From: Pseudomonadota bacterium
GTDB lineage: Bacteria > Pseudomonadota > Alphaproteobacteria > Rhizobiales > Xanthobacteraceae
Assembly: GCA_023451825.1 (NCBI GenBank)
Contig: JAEXYA010000050.1
Span: 134,829 to 198,828, forward strand
Reading direction: 5' to 3'
DNA length: 64,000 nucleotides
The translations under genes were made by a program, and so were the position numbers. Numbering within the stretch: position 1 is the stretch's first letter; each line of letters starts with the position of its first letter. The notes under the pieces were generated by a model. That model saw only the letters and a program-made list of their open reading frames with translations, did no database searches and was not told the origin of the DNA. This document shows, piece after piece, positions 35,326 through 43,510 of this stretch.

Positions 35326-36678
35326 ATGAGCTCGATCACCGTCAATATTCTGGTCGCCGTCTTTCTGCTCGCGGCCAATGCCTTCTATGTGGCGGCGGAA
35401 TTCGCGCTGGTGAAGAGCCGTGGCTTTCGCGTCAAGGCGATGGCCGAACGCAACAGTTTTGGCGCGCATCTGCTGCAGAAGATGATGGCGGATATCGAGC
35501 CCTATCTCGCCTGCTGCCAGCTCGGCATCACCATGGCCTCGCTCGGCCTCGGCTGGGTCGGCGAGCCGACGGTGGCGGCGCTGCTGAAGCCGCTGCTGGA
35601 TCCGCTCGGCATGTCGGAATCGGCCCTGCATTTCACGTCGTTCCTCACGGGCTTCCTCGTCTTCTCGTCGCTGCATATCGTGATCGGTGAGCAGGTGCCG
35701 AAGACTCTGGCGATCCGTCAGCCGGAGCCGGTGTCGCAATGGATCGCCTATCCGCTCTATGCGTCCTATGTGCTGTTCTATCCGCTGAATTGGCTGCTCA
35801 ATGCGGCGTCGCGTGGCGTGCTATCGCTGATCGGCGTGAAGGAAGCGTCGCCGCATGAAATTCTCACCGGTGTCGAAATCGAGGGCCTGGTCGGCCAGTC
35901 CGCCGAACATGGCGGCATCGAGAGCGGCGAGGCCGAATATCTTCAAAACGTGTTCCGCTTCGGTGAACTTGCCGTCTCCGACGTCATGGTGCACCGGACG
36001 GCGATGACCACTTTGAATGCCGATCTTCCTTCGGAAGAGCTGGTACGCGAGGTCCTCTCGACCGAATACACCCGCATCCCGTTGTGGCGCGAAAAGCCGG
36101 AAAATATCGTCGGCGTGCTGCATGCGAAGGATCTGCTACGTGCGATCCGCGCCGCCGAGGGTGACACCTCCAAGATCGATGTCGCTTCGATCGCGCTGCC
36201 GCCATGGTTCGTGCCGGAGATGCGGCCGCTCTCCGATCAGCTCAAGGCCTTCCGCCGCCGCAAGACGCATTTTGCCCTCGTCGTCGATGAATATGGCGAA
36301 GTGGAAGGCATGGTGACGCTGGAGGACATTCTCGAAGAGATCGTCGGCGACATTTCCGACGAGCATGACGACGTTGTTGCCGGCGTGCGCGCGCAGGCGG
36401 ACGGTTCGGTGGTGGTGGACGGGTCGGTGCCGATCCGTGATCTGAACCGGGTGATGGACTGGCATCTGCCGGATGATGAAGCAGTCACCGTCGCCGGTCT
36501 CGTCATTCACGAGGCGCGGTCGATCCCCGAGCGCGGCCAGAGCTTTACATTCTACGACTTCCGCTTCCGCGTGCTGCGCCGCGAGCGCAATCGCATCACG
36601 GCGCTCAGGATTGGTCCTGTGCCTGCGGAGCCAGAGCAGGCCCCGGCGAAGAAACGCCGCGCGGGGGCTTCGTTTTAA
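35326..36678 (+). CDS. CNNM/CorC-family membrane protein with CBS domains (hemolysin-like)
   Basis: A 450-residue protein. The N-terminal CNNM (DUF21) domain has about four helices (residues 1-180; NAFYVAAEFALVKSR, LGWVGEPTVAALL, VIGEQVPKTLAI). A pair of CBS domains follows (about residues 215-340; VHRTAMTTLNAD, FALVVDEYGEVEGMVTLEDILEEIVG). A CorC_HlyC domain is at the C-terminus. Such proteins are linked to Mg2+/Co2+ efflux or transport; the old hemolysin label is not supported. The start at 35326 avoids reading through the repeat. Confidence 0.9.
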   Translation: MSSITVNILVAVFLLAANAFYVAAEFALVKSRGFRVKAMAERNSFGAHLLQKMMADIEPYLACCQLGITMASLGLGWVGEPTVAALLKPLLDPLGMSESALHFTSFLTGFLVFSSLHIVIGEQVPKTLAIRQPEPVSQWIAYPLYASYVLFYPLNWLLNAASRGVLSLIGVKEASPHEILTGVEIEGLVGQSAEHGGIESGEAEYLQNVFRFGELAVSDVMVHRTAMTTLNADLPSEELVREVLSTEYTRIPLWREKPENIVGVLHAKDLLRAIRAAEGDTSKIDVASIALPPWFVPEMRPLSDQLKAFRRRKTHFALVVDEYGEVEGMVTLEDILEEIVGDISDEHDDVVAGVRAQADGSVVVDGSVPIRDLNRVMDWHLPDDEAVTVAGLVIHEARSIPERGQSFTFYDFRFRVLRRERNRITALRIGPVPAEPEQAPAKKRRAGASF

Positions 36679-36687
36679 ATATCCTCT

Positions 36688-36792
36688 GTCGTCACCCGGC
36701 CGTGCGCGCAATTGCGCGCTAGGAACGGGTGACCCCGTACACACCGAACGGTCGGAGTTCACTGGATCACCCGCTTTCGCGGGTGATGACAA
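36688..36792. repeat. Palindromic intergenic repeat, family A copy 2
   Basis: Same two-hairpin layout as 476-580, including the identical GCGCGCAATTGCGCGC palindrome at 36704-36719 and a GATCACCCG.../...CGGGTGAT hairpin. Begins ten bases after the stop codon. Confidence 0.88.
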
Positions 36793-36899
36793 GCTGAGTG
36801 TCAAAAGCGCGTTCGCACCCCACGAATCTCCGGTCCGGTTCTTGCTTTAATTTCCTGCGGAGGCGACCATTCCGTCGAATGGCGCGGCAGGAGATCGGA

Positions 36900-37856
36900 A
36901 TGAACAGGACTCTGCGATGGTCGTGTGTTGTTGCTGGCGTGTTGTTGTGTTCGGGAGCGCAGGCTGACGCCGTCTGGCCGACCCGGCTGATCAAGGCCAT
37001 TATTCCATTCGGTCCCGGCAGCGCCACGGACGTCATACCGCGCACGTTCTTTGAGCGGTTGGGGCCCGAATTGGGCCAGACGATCGTGGTCGAGAACCGC
37101 GTCGGCGGCGGCGGCGCGGTGGGCACGGCGGCGCTCGCGAAGTCGGAGCCCGATGGTTATACGGTGCTGGCGCATTCCTCGGCCTTGACCATCACCCCGG
37201 CGATCAATGCGAGCCTGCCTTACGACACATCGAAGGATTTGTCGGGCGTGGTCATGATCGGCTCGGTGCCGAATATCATGATCATTCCGAAGGATCGTCC
37301 GTGGAAGACTGTCGATGATTTCCTGAAGGATGCGCGCGCCAAGGGCTCGACAATCAATTTCGGATCGGTCGGGGTCGGCAGTGCCGTGCATATCAGCTCG
37401 GAGAAATTCCGCCGTGCCGGCGGCTTCGAGGCGACGCATGTGCCCTATCGCGGCGGGCCTGAAGTCATCACGGACATTCTCGGCGGCCGCATCGATTTCT
37501 ATTTCTGCCCGGCAGCCACGGCGCTGCCGCTGATCCGCGAAGGGCAGGTGCGGGCGCTCGTGGTCTCAACGGCACAGCGTAGCATCGATCTGCCGGAGGT
37601 GCCGTCTATGGTGGATGTCGGTCTCAAGGACGGTGTGAGCAATACCTGGGTCGGCGTATTCGTGCCGTCGAAAACGCCGCGCGACATCGTCGACAAGCTT
37701 TATGGTGTGAGCGCCAAATTGCTGGCCCAGCCGGACATGCAGGCGGCGCTGGCAAAAATGGGCGTGGTGCCGATGCCGATAGAGCCCAAGGCGATAGACG
37801 AACTCGTTGTGAAGGAAGTCGCCGCGAATATGGCGCTGCTGAAGAGCGAGAAGTGA
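36900..37856 (+). CDS. Tripartite tricarboxylate-type (TctC/Bug) periplasmic binding protein
   Basis: A 318-residue exported protein. The signal peptide covers residues 1-24 (ending QADA). The TctC fold is shown by WPTRLIKAIIPFGPGSATD, VVENRVGGGGAVGTAALAKS, DGYTVLAHSS and VPYRGGPEVITDILGG. It would bind a small carboxylate or amide. No tctA or tctB membrane gene is nearby, the usual situation for orphan Bug proteins. AGGAGA precedes the ATG at 36900. Confidence 0.88.
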   Translation: MNRTLRWSCVVAGVLLCSGAQADAVWPTRLIKAIIPFGPGSATDVIPRTFFERLGPELGQTIVVENRVGGGGAVGTAALAKSEPDGYTVLAHSSALTITPAINASLPYDTSKDLSGVVMIGSVPNIMIIPKDRPWKTVDDFLKDARAKGSTINFGSVGVGSAVHISSEKFRRAGGFEATHVPYRGGPEVITDILGGRIDFYFCPAATALPLIREGQVRALVVSTAQRSIDLPEVPSMVDVGLKDGVSNTWVGVFVPSKTPRDIVDKLYGVSAKLLAQPDMQAALAKMGVVPMPIEPKAIDELVVKEVAANMALLKSEK

Positions 37857-37950
37857 CCGTAGCCCGGATGGAGCGACGCGTAATCCGGGAACAGCAGAGT
37901 TAGTTGAAACTGATGTCCCCGGGTTACGCTTCGCTCCACCCGGGCTACGG
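37857..37950. repeat. Palindromic intergenic repeat, family J
   Basis: CCGTAGCCCGGATGGAGCG ... mirrored by CGCTCCACCCGGGCTACGG. Starts two bases after the TctC-type gene stop codon and ends next to the convergent SnoaL-like gene. Confidence 0.9.
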
Positions 37951-37954
37951 CCTC

Positions 37955-38383
37955 TCAGGCCTCGATATCCATGCGGACGAGAATGCGCTCGGCGCTGTCG
38001 TTCCAGACATCCATCTTCACGATCTTCCCGCCGCGCACCACGAAGCGATCGACATAGCGGTTACCTTCGAACTTGGTGCCGTCGTGCCATTCGCCGTAGA
38101 GCGTGCCGGTATTGTAGACGACGGTCTCGCCATCACCGGGCGCCACATCGGTGCGCTCCATCTTCTTCTTCACCCACTTGTAGCGCATGGCGTTGAACGC
38201 GGTGGCGTCGCGCGGGTGCTTGAACTTGCGACCGCCGGTGAAGGTGATGTCCACATCGTTCGACATGAATGTGCCGGCGGTCTCGGGATCGGGGATCATC
38301 GACGCAACCAGAAAACGTTCGACCAGCTCGGCGGCGCCGGCGGTTTCGTCAGCGATGGGTGTAAGGGCGGACGGTTGGGACAT
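37955..38383 (-). CDS. SnoaL-like (NTF2-fold) protein
   Basis: A 142-residue protein with the NTF2-like pattern: helix ELVERFLVASMIPDPET, then the strand DVDITFTGGRKF, VVYNTGTLYGEWHDGTKFEGNRYVDRF and VKMDVWNDSAERIL. The fold serves as isomerase, dehydratase or binding domain; function here is unknown. The start at 38383 has AGGAGA eight bases upstream. It is divergent from the amidohydrolase gene. Confidence 0.8.
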   Translation of the reverse strand: MSQPSALTPIADETAGAAELVERFLVASMIPDPETAGTFMSNDVDITFTGGRKFKHPRDATAFNAMRYKWVKKKMERTDVAPGDGETVVYNTGTLYGEWHDGTKFEGNRYVDRFVVRGGKIVKMDVWNDSAERILVRMDIEA

Positions 38384-38604
38384 CGGTTGTCTCCTGAAGC
38401 GGGATGGTGGCCTACCATAGCAGGAGCGGCGTCGAATTGCATTCATCCGTCCTCCTAAATTGTATGCACTTTTGCGGTTTGCAGCCTCAAAATTGGGCGG
38501 TCTTGGACCGCCAGAGAGAGGATATTGTGTTATTTTTCAATGCATTGAGAGATGCGCGTCATCGCATGCGCATTGGCGTGTCTCTTGCTTTCAGATAAAC
38601 CGAT

Positions 38605-38624
38605 CCGGCCGCGTAAACGGCCGG
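38605..38624 (+). promoter_or_regulatory. Hairpin in the leader of the amidohydrolase operon
   Basis: CCGGCCG (38605-38611) and CGGCCGG (38618-38624) with a six-base loop, 26 bases before the start codon and upstream of the AGGAG box. Without a T run it is more likely a leader structure than a terminator. The rest of 38384-38649 shows no gene. Confidence 0.4.
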
Positions 38625-38649
38625 CTGAGCGACGCCTCCAGGAGACTCC

Positions 38650-39885
38650 ATGACGTTCGACCTCATTCTGCGCAACGCCCGTATCGCCGACCGGCCGGAA
38701 GGCCCGCTCGATATCGGCATCAAGGATGGCCGCTTTGCCGCCATTGAGGTCGGGCTGCCCCGCGGTGAGGCACCGGATCAGAATCTACATGGGCGACTGG
38801 TCGTGCCGGGCTTTGTCGAAACGCATCTGCATCTCGACAAATCCTGCCTGCTCGGGCGCTGCAATTGCGAACGCGGAACGCTCGATGAAGTGGTGGCGGA
38901 AGTCGCCAAGGCGAAGCGCGATTTCACGGAAGAAGATGTCTATCAACGCGCCGCGCGCACGCTGGAAAAGGCGATCACCCACGGCACCAACCGGATGCGC
39001 ACCCATGTGGAAGTCGATCCGCGTATTGGCCTCACCAGTTTTCGCGCGCTCAAGCAGCTGAAGCAGGATTATGCCTGGGCGATCGATCTGGAGCTCTGCG
39101 TGTTTCCGCAGGAAGGCCTGATCGACGATCCCGGCTGCGAAGAGGTGATGCTTGCCGCCATGCGTGACGGTGCCGATGTGGTCGGTGGCGTGCCTTATAT
39201 GGACAAGGATTCACACGGCCAGATCGCGAAGATATTTGCGATGGCGAACGAGTTCGATGTCGATATCGATTTCCATCTCGATTTCGATCTCGATCCGTCC
39301 CGCGAAGATTTTACGGAAGTCTGTCGCCAGACCGAAGCAGCCGGCTGGGGCGGACGCGTCGCCATCGGCCATGCGACCAAGCTCTCAGCCATGCCACGCG
39401 CAGATTTCGAGGCCGCTGCGCAGCGCTTGGCTCATGCAGGTGTTGCGGTCACGGTGTTGCCTGCGACCGATCTGTTTCTCACCGGGCGCGATCATGAATA
39501 CAATGTGCCGCGCGGTGTCACCCAGGCACACAAGCTCCGTGCGCTCGGCGTCAATGCGAACGTATCAACAAATAATGTGCTGAATCCCTTCACGCCCTTC
39601 GGCGATGTCTCGCTGATCCGCATGGTCAATCTCTACGCCAATGTGGCGCAGATCGGCCGCAGCGAAGATCTCGCCGACTGCCTGGATCTCGTGACCACCG
39701 CGTCTGCGAAACTCCTGAATGCGAACGACTACGGCATCGCTGTCGGACGTTCGGCAGATCTCGTTGTGCTGGATTGCGAGACCAAAGCGCAGGCAGTATG
39801 CGAGATCGCACAGCCGATATTCGGCCTCAAGAAGGGGACCCGCACATTCGTCAGGCCGGCTGCGAGCCTGCTGAAGCCGGTATGA
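38650..39885 (+). CDS. Amidohydrolase of the cytosine deaminase/AtzC-like family
   Basis: A 411-residue metal-dependent hydrolase. The first metal pair is ETHLHLDKS, followed by RTHVEVDP, FHLDFDLDP and GHATKLSAMP. The late conserved NVSTNNVLNPFTPFGD motif and the C-terminal SADLVVLD segment are typical of the CodA/AtzC branch. It would deaminate or hydrolyse a cyclic N-containing compound. Its stop codon overlaps an ATG of the following amidase gene, so both enzymes probably act in one catabolic route. Confidence 0.85.
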   Translation: MTFDLILRNARIADRPEGPLDIGIKDGRFAAIEVGLPRGEAPDQNLHGRLVVPGFVETHLHLDKSCLLGRCNCERGTLDEVVAEVAKAKRDFTEEDVYQRAARTLEKAITHGTNRMRTHVEVDPRIGLTSFRALKQLKQDYAWAIDLELCVFPQEGLIDDPGCEEVMLAAMRDGADVVGGVPYMDKDSHGQIAKIFAMANEFDVDIDFHLDFDLDPSREDFTEVCRQTEAAGWGGRVAIGHATKLSAMPRADFEAAAQRLAHAGVAVTVLPATDLFLTGRDHEYNVPRGVTQAHKLRALGVNANVSTNNVLNPFTPFGDVSLIRMVNLYANVAQIGRSEDLADCLDLVTTASAKLLNANDYGIAVGRSADLVVLDCETKAQAVCEIAQPIFGLKKGTRTFVRPAASLLKPV

Positions 39886-39905
39886 TGCAAGTTACGAAGG
39901 GAACG

Positions 39906-41093
39906 ATGATGCCGATCGAGGACAGGCTGGGTGCTTTTGTATACCATGGTAAAATCGAGGTGCCGCCGACTGGGGAAGGCGCGCTATCAGGGCTGACTTT
40001 CGCACTGAAGGATGTGTTCGATCTCGCCGGCGTGCCGACGGCAGCCGGAAATCCGGAATGGCTGGCAACCCATCCGGTGCCGACAAAATCCACGCCGGCT
40101 GCGGATCGCCTGCTTGGTGCGGGCGCCAGGCTCGTCGGCAAGACGCATACGGACGAACTGGCGTGGAGCCTCAATGGGGAGAACGCCCATTATGGGACGC
40201 CGGTGAACCCGGCGGCGTCCGGCCGCATTCCCGGCGGCTCGTCGAGCGGTTCGGCGGCGGCGACGGCCGGTGGGCTCGTCGATTTCGCGATCGGTTCGGA
40301 CACCGGCGGCTCCGTGCGTCTGCCCGCGAGCTATTGCGGCATCTATGGCATCCGCACCACCCATGGCCGCATCCCGCTCGACAATGCGGTGCCGCTGGCA
40401 CCGAGCTATGATGTGCTCGGATGGTTTGCGCGGTCGCCGGAATTGATGGCGAAGGTCGGCAATGTGCTGCTTGATCGCGTTCGTGCCCCGCGGGCGCCAT
40501 CGAGGCTGCTGATCGCCCGCGATCTGTTCGCGATGCTGGACGACAAGGCGCGCAACGCGCTGCAGCCAGTGGTCGATCGGTTGGTGTCGTTCGTGGGCAA
40601 GAGCGAGGACGTCGATGTGATCGGCGGTGAGCGCGATGCCTGGCGCAATACGTTTCGCGTGCTGCAGTCGGAGGAAGCCTGGGCCGTGCAGGGCGAGTGG
40701 ATTTCGGCCGTAAAGCCGAAGTTCGGGCCGGGTGTGAAAGAGCGCTTTGCGGCTGCGGCGGTCATGGATCCCGCGGAGATTGCTGCGGCCAAGCCGATCC
40801 GCAAATCCGTCATCGACAAGATGAATGCGATGCTGGCCGATGATGCGATTCTGGTGCTGCCGACTGTGCCCGGTATCGCGCCGCTGCGTGCCACGCCGGA
40901 TGCCACGCTCGACGTCTTCCGCGCCCGCGCCATCGAGATGCTTTGCGTGGCCGGTCATGCCGGCGTGCCGCAGCTCTCCATGCCGGTGGCCACGCTCGAC
41001 GATTGCCCGATCGGCCTGTCCATCATGGGCGCGCGCGATTGCGATGAGGACTTGCTGGTTTTGGCGGTGGAATTCGCGAAGAAAGCGATTTGA
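39906..41093 (+). CDS. Amidase-signature family hydrolase
   Basis: A 395-residue amidase with the Ser-cisSer-Lys triad: Lys in GKTHTDELAWSLNG, the Gly/Ser-rich GGSSSGSAAATAGG and the nucleophile in GSDTGGSVRLPAS. The C-terminal region contains GVPQLSMPVAT. It hydrolyses an amide or ureide. The likely start is 39906 or 39909, after AAGGGA; an upstream ATG at 39885 overlaps the amidohydrolase stop. The amidohydrolase-amidase pairing suggests stepwise hydrolysis of a heterocycle or cyclic imide. Confidence 0.88.
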   Translation: MMPIEDRLGAFVYHGKIEVPPTGEGALSGLTFALKDVFDLAGVPTAAGNPEWLATHPVPTKSTPAADRLLGAGARLVGKTHTDELAWSLNGENAHYGTPVNPAASGRIPGGSSSGSAAATAGGLVDFAIGSDTGGSVRLPASYCGIYGIRTTHGRIPLDNAVPLAPSYDVLGWFARSPELMAKVGNVLLDRVRAPRAPSRLLIARDLFAMLDDKARNALQPVVDRLVSFVGKSEDVDVIGGERDAWRNTFRVLQSEEAWAVQGEWISAVKPKFGPGVKERFAAAAVMDPAEIAAAKPIRKSVIDKMNAMLADDAILVLPTVPGIAPLRATPDATLDVFRARAIEMLCVAGHAGVPQLSMPVATLDDCPIGLSIMGARDCDEDLLVLAVEFAKKAI

Positions 41094-41103
41094 GCGGCAA
41101 TGC

Positions 41104-41140
41104 TCAACGCCGCCGGCTCTGAATTGACCGGCGGCGTTGA
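41104..41140. terminator. Bidirectional hairpin terminator between amidase and gfa
   Basis: Perfect 13-bp stem TCAACGCCGCCGG (41104-41116) and CCGGCGGCGTTGA (41128-41140) with an 11-base loop, between two convergent genes. Confidence 0.85.
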
Positions 41141-41148
41141 AATTTGCG

Positions 41149-41712
41149 TCAGGCTGCTTTGGCTGTCGCCACATGGGTCGCGATGGCGTCCATCAAAGGC
41201 GGCGACAGGCAGTCATAGGGCTCCAGCCCCAATTCCTTGAGCCGCGAGCGAATTCCGCCCATATCCCCCGGCTTCACACCGGATTCGATCACCGAAGAGA
41301 CGAAAGCGGCGAAGCCTGGCGCGGCGGAGCCGGTTTCCTCGAACAGTTCGGGATGGATGAAGTCGAGGCCATAGAACGGATGGCCCTTGTTCTCGATGCG
41401 GCCATACATATGCGTGCCGCAGCCAGTGCAGGCGTGACGCTGGATGGTCGCGGCTTCATCGACGATGCGCAGCTTGTCGCCATTCTCCGTCACCGAGACA
41501 TTTTCGCGCGGCACCACGGCGACGACGGAGAACGTCGCGCCTTCCGGCTTCCAGCATTTGGTGCAGCCGCAAGCGTGGTTGTGGGCGACGTCCCCTTTGA
41601 CGGCGACTTTCACCTTTCGATCGGAACACTTGCAGACCAGCGTGCCGCCGGCGAAATGCCCGTTACCCGCCTTGACGCCGCCGTCGACCGACGGATGGAT
41701 ATGCACAGTCAT
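41149..41712 (-). CDS. gfa: Glutathione-dependent formaldehyde-activating enzyme (Gfa)
   Basis: A 187-residue zinc protein. Zinc-binding cysteines are in LVCKCSD, HACGCTKCWKP and ACTGCGTHMYG. Gfa accelerates condensation of glutathione with formaldehyde to S-hydroxymethylglutathione, the substrate of the dehydrogenase encoded just upstream. GGAGG precedes the ATG at 41712 by eight bases. It is the last gene of the xoxF-xoxG-flhA-gfa minus-strand run. An alternative role as a glutathione carrier has been proposed for the family. Confidence 0.92.
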   Translation of the reverse strand: MTVHIHPSVDGGVKAGNGHFAGGTLVCKCSDRKVKVAVKGDVAHNHACGCTKCWKPEGATFSVVAVVPRENVSVTENGDKLRIVDEAATIQRHACTGCGTHMYGRIENKGHPFYGLDFIHPELFEETGSAAPGFAAFVSSVIESGVKPGDMGGIRSRLKELGLEPYDCLSPPLMDAIATHVATAKAA

Positions 41713-41743
41713 CAGTTGATCCTCCCTGCTTTGTTGCCTTGAC

Positions 41744-42853
41744 CTAGAACACCACGACCGAACGGATCGATTTGCCCTCATGCATCAAATCGAATCCCTT
41801 GTTGATCTCGTCGAGCTTGAGCACATGGGTGATCATCGGATCGATCTCGATCTTTCCGCCCATGTACCAATCGACGATCTTGGGCACGTCGGTGCGTCCG
41901 CGTGCGCCACCAAATGCCGTGCCTTTCCAGACCCGGCCGGTGACGAGCTGGAACGGGCGCGTTGCAATCTCCTTGCCGGATTCCGCCACGCCAATCACCA
42001 CGGAGACGCCCCAGCCGCGATGGCAGGCTTCGAGCGCCTGGCGCATCACCGTGGTGTTGCCCGTGCAATCAAATGTGTAATCCGCGCCGCCATCGGTCAG
42101 GCCCACCAGATGCTGCACGATGTCGCCGTCAACTTTCTTCGGATTGACGAAATGGGTCATGCCGAAGCGACGGCCCCATTCTTCCTTGTCGTCATTGATA
42201 TCGACACCGACGATCCGGTCGGCGCCGACCATGCGCGCCCCCTGGATCACATTGAGGCCGATGCCGCCGAGGCCGAACACGACCACGTTGCTGCCCGGTG
42301 TCACCTTCGCCGTATTCACCACGGCGCCGACGCCGGTGGTGACGCCGCAGCCGATGTAACAGCTCTTGTCGAATGGCGCGTCGTCGCGGATCTTCGCCAC
42401 CGCGATCTCGGGCAGCACCGTGAAGTTCGAAAAGGTCGAGCAACCCATATAGTGATAGATCGGCTTGCCCTGATAGCTGAAGCGCGAGGTGCCGTCGGGC
42501 ATCACGCCCTTGCCCTGAGTGGCGCGGATCGCGGTGCACAGATTGGTCTTCTGGCTCAGGCAGCTTTTGCACTGGCGACATTCTGGCGTGTAGAGCGGAA
42601 TGACGTGATCGCCCGGCTTTACGGATGTCACGCCAGGGCCGACCTCACGCACGATGCCGGCGCCTTCATGGCCCAGGATTGAGGGGAAGATGCCTTCGCT
42701 ATCGAAGCCGTCGAGCGTGTATGCGTCGGTGTGACAGATTCCGGTTGCCTTGATCTCAACCAGGACTTCGCCGGCTTTTGGTCCCTCGAGATCGACTTCG
42801 ACGATTTCCAGCGGCTTCTTGGCTTCAAAGGCGACTGCGGCACGTGTTTTCAT
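41744..42853 (-). CDS. flhA: S-(hydroxymethyl)glutathione dehydrogenase (class III alcohol dehydrogenase)
   Basis: A 369-residue zinc-dependent medium-chain dehydrogenase. Catalytic zinc ligands are Cys in TGICHTDAY, His in LGHEGAGIV and Cys in CYIGCGVTTG. Structural-zinc cysteines are in CRQCKSC...NLC, and the NAD motif is GLGGIGLNV. It converts S-hydroxymethylglutathione to S-formylglutathione with NAD+. Also called adhI/frmA/adhC. Position between the cytochrome and gfa ties it to disposal of formaldehyde made by XoxF. Confidence 0.95.
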   Translation of the reverse strand: MKTRAAVAFEAKKPLEIVEVDLEGPKAGEVLVEIKATGICHTDAYTLDGFDSEGIFPSILGHEGAGIVREVGPGVTSVKPGDHVIPLYTPECRQCKSCLSQKTNLCTAIRATQGKGVMPDGTSRFSYQGKPIYHYMGCSTFSNFTVLPEIAVAKIRDDAPFDKSCYIGCGVTTGVGAVVNTAKVTPGSNVVVFGLGGIGLNVIQGARMVGADRIVGVDINDDKEEWGRRFGMTHFVNPKKVDGDIVQHLVGLTDGGADYTFDCTGNTTVMRQALEACHRGWGVSVVIGVAESGKEIATRPFQLVTGRVWKGTAFGGARGRTDVPKIVDWYMGGKIEIDPMITHVLKLDEINKGFDLMHEGKSIRSVVVF

Positions 42854-42909
42854 TGTTGGCTCCCTGTCTCACGCAAGCGGGCGAGCAATCTGTTTGGCTG
42901 ACTGTGCGA

Positions 42910-43473
42910 TCATTGTGGCTTCCCCATACAGGCGCTTTCCGCCGCGGTGTAAGCTGCCGGCTTCTCCTCACGCTTGCCCGGGCGGACGCGACCGACCGCA
43001 TCATTGGCGCGGGCACGCAAGTAAATGTAGAGGTCGTCCATGTAGCAGGCGACATTGGTGTTATCGCCGAAGGCCGGCATCACGCTGTCCTGTGATGCAT
43101 TGACGTTCTTGCGGCCGCTGGCGACGACTTCAAGAAACGCCTCATAAGTCATCTTCTGCAGCGAATCCCTGAGAGCCGGTGCGTAGGTCGATCCCATTCC
43201 GTCCGGGCCGTGGCAGACATGGCATTCCGAGTGATAGCGGCGATAACCGGAATAGGTGTACCAATCCACGGTGCCATCCGCGCCCACCTTGAAAGTCGGA
43301 TTGCCGTCCTTATCGAGATACTTCCCTTCCTCGGATTTGACTGCTGCGGGGTCACCGACGTCTCCGGCGAAACTGACATTCATAGAAGCCACGACGATCA
43401 TCGCGGCGATTGCGAAACTGAACTGGCGCAAGAGCTTGTCCTCGGCATGCGATTTCAGAAAAGACCGGCGCAT
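42910..43473 (-). CDS. xoxG: Periplasmic cytochrome c, electron acceptor of XoxF (XoxG / c-553i type)
   Basis: A 187-residue exported cytochrome with one haem site, CHVCHG, and an axial Met candidate in SVMPAFGDN. The VDWYTYSGYRRYHSECHVCHGPDG environment is that of methanol-dehydrogenase-linked cytochromes. It should take electrons from PQQH2 in XoxF. The start is uncertain: ATG at 43473 lacks a good ribosome-binding site, an in-frame ATG lies at 43527 inside xoxF, and a TTG after GAGGA further in would give a more compact signal peptide. Transcribed after xoxF. Confidence 0.88.
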   Translation of the reverse strand: MRRSFLKSHAEDKLLRQFSFAIAAMIVVASMNVSFAGDVGDPAAVKSEEGKYLDKDGNPTFKVGADGTVDWYTYSGYRRYHSECHVCHGPDGMGSTYAPALRDSLQKMTYEAFLEVVASGRKNVNASQDSVMPAFGDNTNVACYMDDLYIYLRARANDAVGRVRPGKREEKPAAYTAAESACMGKPQ

Positions 43474-43510
43474 GGAGGAGAGCCATGCGCCGGGTGACAA
43501 ATCGGTCAGT

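Noticed and set aside
38384..38649. Riboswitch in the amidohydrolase leader
   Set aside because: Only one simple hairpin at 38605-38624 is visible and no known aptamer pattern could be recognised; kept only as a leader structure.
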